DNA from: Pumilibacter intestinalis
GTDB lineage: Bacteria > Bacillota > Clostridia > Christensenellales > Pumilibacteraceae
NCBI RefSeq assembly: GCF_943193005.1
Contig: NZ_CALPCH010000001.1
Location: forward strand, 1 to 64,000
Reading direction: 5' to 3'
Length of the DNA: 64,000 bases
Shown here: positions 59,158-64,000 of the stretch, piece after piece
Numbering within the stretch: position 1 is the first letter of the stretch
Layout: each line of letters begins with the position of its first letter
Notes under the pieces: model-generated
The model's database searches: none
Told to the model about the DNA's origin: nothing
Seen by the model: the letters and a program-made list of their open reading frames with translations, nothing else
Made by a program: the position numbers and the translations under genes

Positions 59158-59729
59158 ATGAATATCGAACAATACAAAGAGCTGATGAAAAGCAAACGTA
59201 TATCGTAGCAAATTCCGAAATGCACCTGCATATGCACGAAATGGCGCAGAGGGCGAGAAAGATAACCGTTGAAATGAATAAAGAATACCGCACGCCCGAA
59301 GAAATACGCAAATTGTTTTCCGAGCTTATCGGACAGGAAGTTGACGAGGGCTTCGGACTGTTCCCGCCGTTCAATGCCGACTACGGACAAAATATTAAAG
59401 TGGGCAAAAACGTATTTATCAATTCCGGTTGTTGCTTTCAAGACCAAGGCGGCATAGAAATCGGAGATAACGTACTTATCGGGCAACAAGTCGTAATGGC
59501 TACAATAAACCACGACTTAAATTCCGAAAAGCGTAAAAATATGTTGCCTGCACCCGTTAAAATCGGTAACGGCGTATGGATAGGCGCACACGCAACAATT
59601 TTGTCGGGCGTAACAATAGGTGAAAATTCGATAGTTGCGGCGGGCGCAGTTGTTACAAAGGACGTACCCGAAAATGTTGTAGTTGCGGGTGTTCCTGCTA
59701 AAATCATTAAAAAAATAGAGGTGAAATAA
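59158..59729 (+). pseudogene. Maltose/galactoside O-acetyltransferase, N-terminal frameshift
   Basis: From ATG 59158 the frame reads [16 protein letters not shown] then a stop. The family sequence continues in another frame from ~59209 ([18 protein letters not shown]) through an intact left-handed beta-helix acetyltransferase ending at 59729 ([20 protein letters not shown]). A single-base deletion near 59205-59210 would explain this. A shortened protein from ATG 59220 (169 aa) may still be made, but that ATG has no ribosome binding site. Confidence 0.8.
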
Positions 59730-60016
59730 TGAAAGTCTTATTATTCAACGGAAGCCCGAGAGCTAACGGCTGTACTTATACCGCTCTTTCGGAGATTGCG
59801 AGCGTACTCAACGTACAAGGAATAGAAACGGAAATATTGCAAATTGGGAACAACCCTGTGCAGGACTGTATCGGCTGTAACGGTTGCGTGAATAAAGGCA
59901 AATGTGTATTTAATAACGATTGCGTAAACGAGTGGATGGAAAAATCGAAAGCGGCAGACGGTTTTGTGTTTGGAACGCCCGTATATTACGCCCATCCTAC
60001 CGGACGAATTTTATAA
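59729..60016 (+). pseudogene. NADPH-dependent FMN reductase/flavodoxin-like, C-terminally truncated
   Basis: 95 residues: LLFNGSPRANGCTYTAL (FMN phosphate loop), CIGCNGCVNKGKC and GFVFGTPVYYAHPTGRIL, then a stop. Intact family members run on for ~90 more residues after TGR. The truncation falls exactly where the flavin-binding helix would begin. It starts at the stop of the previous gene. The product is probably non-functional. Confidence 0.82.
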
Positions 60017-60041
60017 GATAAAAATTATTAGGAGATAAATT

Positions 60042-61208
60042 ATGTTAGGAAACTTTACTTATTCAAATCCCACAAAACTCTATTTTGGCAAAGATGCGCT
60101 TGACGGTCTTAACGAAGAACTGCCCAAATACGGCAAGAACGTATTGCTTGTTTATGGCGGCGGCTCTATTAAGAAAAACGGCATTTATGACAAGGTGGTT
60201 GCCATTCTCAAAGCAAACGGCAAAACCGTTTATGAGGACGCAGGCGTTATGCCTAATCCAACGAGCGAAAAACTGAACGAGGGAATTGAGCGTGCGAAAA
60301 AGGCAAAAGCCGATTTGATATTGGCTGTCGGCGGCGGCTCGGTGTGCGATTACGCAAAAGCGGTTTCCGTTTCGGTAAACTGCAACGACGACGCTTGGGA
60401 TAAATATTTTATACGTTTTGAAGAGCCCGCCTGCGAAATAATCCCCGTCGGTTGCGTTCTTACAATGGTTGGTACGGGCAGCGAAATGAACGGCGGCTCG
60501 GTTATTACCAACCACGCACAAAAACTCAAAATAGGACACGTTTTCGGAGATAAGGTGTTTCCAAAATTCTCTGTAATGAACCCCGAATTTACCTATACGC
60601 TTCCTAAATATCAAATGGTTTCGGGGATTTACGATATAATGTCGCACATTCTCGAACAGTATTTTTCGGGAACGGACGACAACACTTCCGACTATATTAT
60701 GGAAGGGCTTTTGCGCTCGCTTATCCATAGCGCAAATATAGCGGTGGAAAATCCCACCGACTATGAAGCAAGAAGCAACATTATGTGGACTGCGACTTGG
60801 GCATTAAACACGCTTGTAGCAAAAGGCAAGACTACCGATTGGATGGTACATATGCTCGGTCAAGCGGTTGCAGCTTATACGGACGCAACGCACGGAATGA
60901 CGCTTGCGGCAGTAACTATGCCGTATTACAAATATATCTTACCTTATGGAACGGCGAAGTTTGCTCGCTATGCCGTAAACGTCTGGAACGTAAACCCCGA
61001 AGGCAAGACAGACACGCAGGTTGCTTACGAAGGCTTGGCGGTTATGGAAAAATGGATGCGCAAAATCGGACTTGTAATGAACATAGCCGAACTCGGCGCA
61101 ACCAAAGAAATACTTGACGGAATGGTAAAAAGTACGCTTGTTATGGACGGTGGCTATAAAGTTATGGACGAGAAAGATATTCGTGCCGTTTTGCAAGCAA
61201 GTTTCTAA
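60042..61208 (+). CDS. Iron-containing (butanol-type) alcohol dehydrogenase
   Basis: A 388-residue group III alcohol dehydrogenase (BdhA/YqhD type), NAD(P)H-dependent. GGGSIKKNGIYD and AVGGGSVCDYAKAV cofactor loops; metal ligands in YDIMSHILE (Asp, His) and in VHMLGQ...DATHGM (two His). Full length. It is the only clearly intact enzyme in the LysR block, with its own RBS TAGGAGATAAATT. It could add to alcohol formation from aldehydes. Confidence 0.93.
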   Translation: MLGNFTYSNPTKLYFGKDALDGLNEELPKYGKNVLLVYGGGSIKKNGIYDKVVAILKANGKTVYEDAGVMPNPTSEKLNEGIERAKKAKADLILAVGGGSVCDYAKAVSVSVNCNDDAWDKYFIRFEEPACEIIPVGCVLTMVGTGSEMNGGSVITNHAQKLKIGHVFGDKVFPKFSVMNPEFTYTLPKYQMVSGIYDIMSHILEQYFSGTDDNTSDYIMEGLLRSLIHSANIAVENPTDYEARSNIMWTATWALNTLVAKGKTTDWMVHMLGQAVAAYTDATHGMTLAAVTMPYYKYILPYGTAKFARYAVNVWNVNPEGKTDTQVAYEGLAVMEKWMRKIGLVMNIAELGATKEILDGMVKSTLVMDGGYKVMDEKDIRAVLQASF

Positions 61209-61227
61209 TTGATTGCAGAGGAACGAT

Positions 61228-61398
61228 ATGAAAAAACTTTTAGGAGTAATATTGGTAATCATTATGGCAATATTCGGATTAGCGGCTTGTAATAGTAACA
61301 GTTCGGCTGATAACGGCGGTACGGGCGGAAACGGAAATTCAGGCAGTGGGAATAACAATCCACCCATAATCACTACAAACAATGTCTTGATTATCTAA
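61228..61398 (+). pseudogene. Truncated lipoprotein (flavodoxin-type remnant)
   Basis: 56 residues: lipoprotein signal peptide (MKKLLGVILV...GLAACNS), a Gly/Asn/Ser linker, then TTNNVLII and a stop. Related lipoproteins continue at this point into a flavodoxin domain (VLIVYFS type), so the gene seems cut at its first beta strand. RBS AGAGGAACG. Confidence 0.65.
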
Positions 61399-61529
61399 TA
61401 AATAAGTCAAATAAATAAAAATTTTAATACGGCAAGCGTCGTCAAGCCGTTGAAATCATCTACAACTGTGTGGGAGTGATTCCAACCCCCACGCAAGAGT
61501 AGAACAAATATCCCAACACGGAAAAGCGG

Positions 61530-61606
61530 CATAGCTTTTCACTATGCCGCCACCCGAAGGGATTAAATAATCCCTATGAAATACACCGTCAAGGGTGTTT
61601 TTTGTT
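61530..61606. repeat. Hairpins and right inverted repeat of the LysR block
   Basis: GCGGCATAG/CTATGCCGC (from ~61530), GGGATTAAATAATCCC (~61559-61574) and ACACC/GGGTGT-TTTTTT. The part 61571-61606 is the reverse complement of 58042-58080 with few mismatches. The stretch 61399-61530 has no gene and no other clear structure. Confidence 0.75.
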
Positions 61607-61608
61607 TG

Positions 61609-62562
61609 CTATTTGAGAGTCATTATTATGGATTGCGGGTAGTCGCCGAAGTTTTTGCCGAAAAGATTTAGCCCGCCGCGGTGCACGGCGTCGTCTTTTA
61701 TGCCGATATCGAGCTTGATTGCCGAGCCGTCGTATAACTTTAGGTCGGAAAGGCGCACTTTGTCGGATACGAAGCTGTTGTCTACATAAACGCCGTTTTC
61801 GTTCACGGTGATTTTTTTAAGCAGTCCGAACTGCGTGCTCGTAACGGGCCAGTAGAGCGGAGTGTATTTGCCGCGCCTGCCGCCGAAATCGCCCGGCGAT
61901 TTGAAAGTTACCGTTTCAACGTCGTTAATGCGTATTGTGATATCGCTCGGCCAGTTGTTGTTGTAGTATATCGTTTCGGAGCATATTTCGAACGAAAAAG
62001 TAATTTCGGAAAACTTTTGATTGCGGGGGAAATCGGCGGGGAAGTTGTAGCTTATAAATCCGCAGTCGAACCAAATGCACTCGGCTTTGAGTCGCACGGG
62101 CGAAAAGAAGATATTGGGGTTGTCGAAGCCCGCGATTTCGCCCTCCGCCCCCGTCATGCCGCAGGGAGCTTTTATGTGGCAGTGACTGAACATGCCGAGC
62201 GGCATTTCCACCGTGTATTCGGGCTTCACGTCCTTTTCGGTTTCGAGCGGCTCGAGCGACAGCGTAAACGACAGCACCGCCTGCGAGCAGTATTTGGTGT
62301 GCCCTTTGGGTCCGGGCTGATAAGATGTGAAGATAAGCCCCGCCTCGGTGAGGATATCAACGTGCCGCGCCACGCTCGACACGGGCATATCAAGCTCCTC
62401 GGAGAGCATGGAAAGATTTTTAGACGACTTGAGAAGGCTTTTGAGAATTGCCACTCGCTCGGGCACCGAAAAAGCCCGCCCCAAGTTGGCTATAATCTCG
62501 TGGTCGGCGAGGTTGTCTACGTTTAACACAAAGTGCTTTTGCGGCGTTAAAATATCGCTCAT
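61609..62562 (-). CDS. ArsR-type HTH regulator with C-terminal beta domain
   Basis: A 317-residue protein. Winged HTH at ~30-95 (SVPERVAILKSLLKSSKNLS, LDMPVSSVARHVDILTEAGLI). A long C-terminal domain (~110-317) is rich in aromatic and Asp/Asn beta strands (IWFDCGFISYNFPADFP, YYNNNWPSDITIRIND), resembling a carbohydrate-binding jelly roll. ATG follows CGGAGGAACCGCC. Divergent from a GH2 glycosidase gene, so it probably senses that enzyme's glycan or product (inference). Confidence 0.8.
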   Translation of the reverse strand: MSDILTPQKHFVLNVDNLADHEIIANLGRAFSVPERVAILKSLLKSSKNLSMLSEELDMPVSSVARHVDILTEAGLIFTSYQPGPKGHTKYCSQAVLSFTLSLEPLETEKDVKPEYTVEMPLGMFSHCHIKAPCGMTGAEGEIAGFDNPNIFFSPVRLKAECIWFDCGFISYNFPADFPRNQKFSEITFSFEICSETIYYNNNWPSDITIRINDVETVTFKSPGDFGGRRGKYTPLYWPVTSTQFGLLKKITVNENGVYVDNSFVSDKVRLSDLKLYDGSAIKLDIGIKDDAVHRGGLNLFGKNFGDYPQSIIMTLK

Positions 62563-62686
62563 GGCGGTTCCTCCGTAATTACATTATCCGCTATTTTAAC
62601 GGGAATGTCAACAAAATTTTGTATTCTTTCCGAAATTTGGGAAGATACGCTCGACAAACAGTCAAATATCGGAAAGGTCAAACCCC

Positions 62687-62714
62687 TTGAATTTACAAAA
62701 AAGCGTGTTATAAT
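62687..62714 (+). promoter_or_regulatory. Promoter of the GH2 gene
   Basis: TTGAAT (62687-62692), 16 nt, TATAAT (62709-62714). Leader ~30 nt with AAAAGGAAA before the ATG. Confidence 0.8.
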
Positions 62715-62752
62715 GATAGTGCGATTAAGGAAACGACTAAACGAAAAGGAAA

Positions 62753-64000
62753 ATGACAGTGTACAGGAACGAACATCCAAATCCCCAATTTGAAAGAGAC
62801 GGATACGAATGCTTAAACGGTGTTTGGGGTTTTTCTTACGGAAAAGTTGTAGGTAGGGAGAACTGTGCGCTCGATAAAACCATACAAGTGCCGTTTTGTC
62901 CCGAGTCGGAACTCTCGGGCATAGGCAACACGGAGCTTAACGCCGATTGCGTGTACACTCGCGAGATAGAGGTTAAAAAAGCCGACCTTGCGGGAAAGCT
63001 GTGGCTCAAGTTCGGCGCGGTGGACTACGAGGCTTGCGTTTACGTGAACGGCGCGTTCGCGGGCAAACACGCGGGCGGATACACCGCTTTCGATATAGAT
63101 ATAACGCCGCACGTAAAAGCGGGCAAAAACCGCGTTACCGTTGCCGTGCACGACGACGTGCGCGAGAACGTGCCGAGCGGCAAGCAAACGGCAAAGGCGG
63201 TTTCGTTCGGCTGTTTTTATACTCGGGTAACGGGAATATGGCAAACGGTGTGGCTCGAGCGAACGCCGCTCGATTACATAAAAAGCGTTAAATTTTATCC
63301 CGACGCCGAAAACGCAAAAGTAAAAGCGGTAATACTAACCGAGGGCGAGGGAGAGATAGAAACTTGCGTAACCTACCGCGGGCGCGAAACGGGAAGAGCC
63401 GCGGGCGCGACGAACGGCGGGGTTTGCGTTTTGGAAATCCCCTTAAGCGAAACTCATCTGTGGGAAGCGGGTTGCGGCAGACTGTACGACGTATCCGTAA
63501 AATTCGGCGCGGACGAGGTGAAGAGCTATTTCGGACTTAGGAGCGTTGAGTGCAAAGACAAAAAGTTTTTGCTTAACGGCAAAAGCGTGTTTCAGCGGCT
63601 CGTGCTCGACCAAGGCTATTATCCGAGCGGCGTGTACACGGCGCAGTCCTCGCTGGAAATGCGCGAAGATATATTGCGAGCCATGGATTTGGGCTTCAAC
63701 GGCGCAAGACTGCATCAAAAAGTGTTCGAACAGCGTTTTTTATACGAGTGCGACAAAGCGGGCTACCTCGTTTGGGGCGAATACGCGAGCTGGGGCGTTG
63801 AGTACGAAAACACCCGCGGCATGGGCGCGTTTTTGGGCGAGTGGACGGAAACGGTTGAGCAGTATTTCAACCACCCGAGCATAATAACCTGGTGTCCGCT
63901 CAACGAAACGTGGGAAAACATTCATAACGGCAAAACGGTGCGCGACGCGCGAGTGCCCGAGTGCGCCTACGCCGTTACCAAAATACTAGACCCCACGCGC
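62753..64000 (+). CDS. Glycoside hydrolase family 2 protein, partial
   Basis: 416 codons, running off the window. The N-terminal sugar-binding jelly roll is visible (VPFCPESELSGIG; YTREIEV; GAVDYEACVYVNG; AFDIDITPHVKAG; GIWQTVWLE). An immunoglobulin-like domain follows, then the TIM-barrel start with FNGARLHQKV and WGEYASWG. The acid/base Glu lies in ITWCPLNETWE. A beta-galactosidase, glucuronidase or mannosidase activity cannot be told apart here. No signal peptide, so it is cytosolic. Confidence 0.9.
   Translation, partial: MTVYRNEHPNPQFERDGYECLNGVWGFSYGKVVGRENCALDKTIQVPFCPESELSGIGNTELNADCVYTREIEVKKADLAGKLWLKFGAVDYEACVYVNGAFAGKHAGGYTAFDIDITPHVKAGKNRVTVAVHDDVRENVPSGKQTAKAVSFGCFYTRVTGIWQTVWLERTPLDYIKSVKFYPDAENAKVKAVILTEGEGEIETCVTYRGRETGRAAGATNGGVCVLEIPLSETHLWEAGCGRLYDVSVKFGADEVKSYFGLRSVECKDKKFLLNGKSVFQRLVLDQGYYPSGVYTAQSSLEMREDILRAMDLGFNGARLHQKVFEQRFLYECDKAGYLVWGEYASWGVEYENTRGMGAFLGEWTETVEQYFNHPSIITWCPLNETWENIHNGKTVRDARVPECAYAVTKILDPTR

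Overview
The window looks like a chromosomal segment of an anaerobic, probably gut-dwelling member of Clostridia (Bacillota). Reasons: a glycyl-radical propanediol-utilising microcompartment, a DUF3794/LysM spore-coat-type protein, a Veg-family protein, the dnaX-ybaB-recR order, an RsgI-like anti-sigma factor, and Firmicute-style ribosome binding sites and sigma-A promoters. I cannot assign a genus.

1-17.3 kb: a nearly complete glycyl-radical microcompartment (GRM5-type) locus for deoxy-sugar use. Acetate kinase and a membrane protein come first. Then come a propanediol-dehydratase-type glycyl radical enzyme with its activase, a EutS/PduU-like shell protein, a class II aldolase, a GlcG/PduO-C-like protein, a CoA-acylating aldehyde dehydrogenase, a zinc alcohol dehydrogenase, four BMC-H proteins, PduL, a BMC-P vertex protein, PduS and a PduT-like BMC-T. 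A DeoR regulator, a ParA ATPase and a 60-residue protein follow. Rhamnulokinase and rhamnose isomerase lie far away at 45.9-48.5 kb and would feed it: rhamnose to rhamnulose-1-P, to DHAP plus lactaldehyde, to 1,2-propanediol, to propanal, to propanol and propionate.

17.3-30.5 kb: 4-alpha-glucanotransferase, then a repeat-rich stretch with XRE regulators. It holds two paralogous 'XRE regulator / unknown 219-251 aa protein' cassettes, a ferritin-like protein, a uracil permease-upp operon, and a sigma factor/RsgI-like anti-sigma/lipoprotein cluster in which two genes carry the same promoter motif.

30.5-45.4 kb: a TM1266-family regulator with a structured leader, an ABC importer lacking an ATPase, asparaginase, a CorC/CNNM protein, a predicted metal exporter with a repeat inserted in frame, dnaX-ybaB-recR, several hypotheticals, veg, a SipL-like protein, a PHP phosphatase and an M23 peptidase.

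45.4-64 kb: tmRNA, rhaB-rhaA with an operator over the promoter, initiator tRNA-Met with a decayed tandem copy, an SPFH/zinc-ribbon pair, tRNA-Val with a partial 3' duplicate, and a GNAT gene between direct repeats. Next is an AT-richer ~3.5 kb LysR block bounded by inverted repeats and containing three damaged genes, then a regulator and the start of a GH2 glycosidase that runs off the window.

A palindromic repeat family (outer arms like GTCATTGCGAG / CTCGCAATGAC with inner hairpins that vary in sequence but stay self-complementary) fills most intergenic gaps, separates several microcompartment genes and has entered one coding region.
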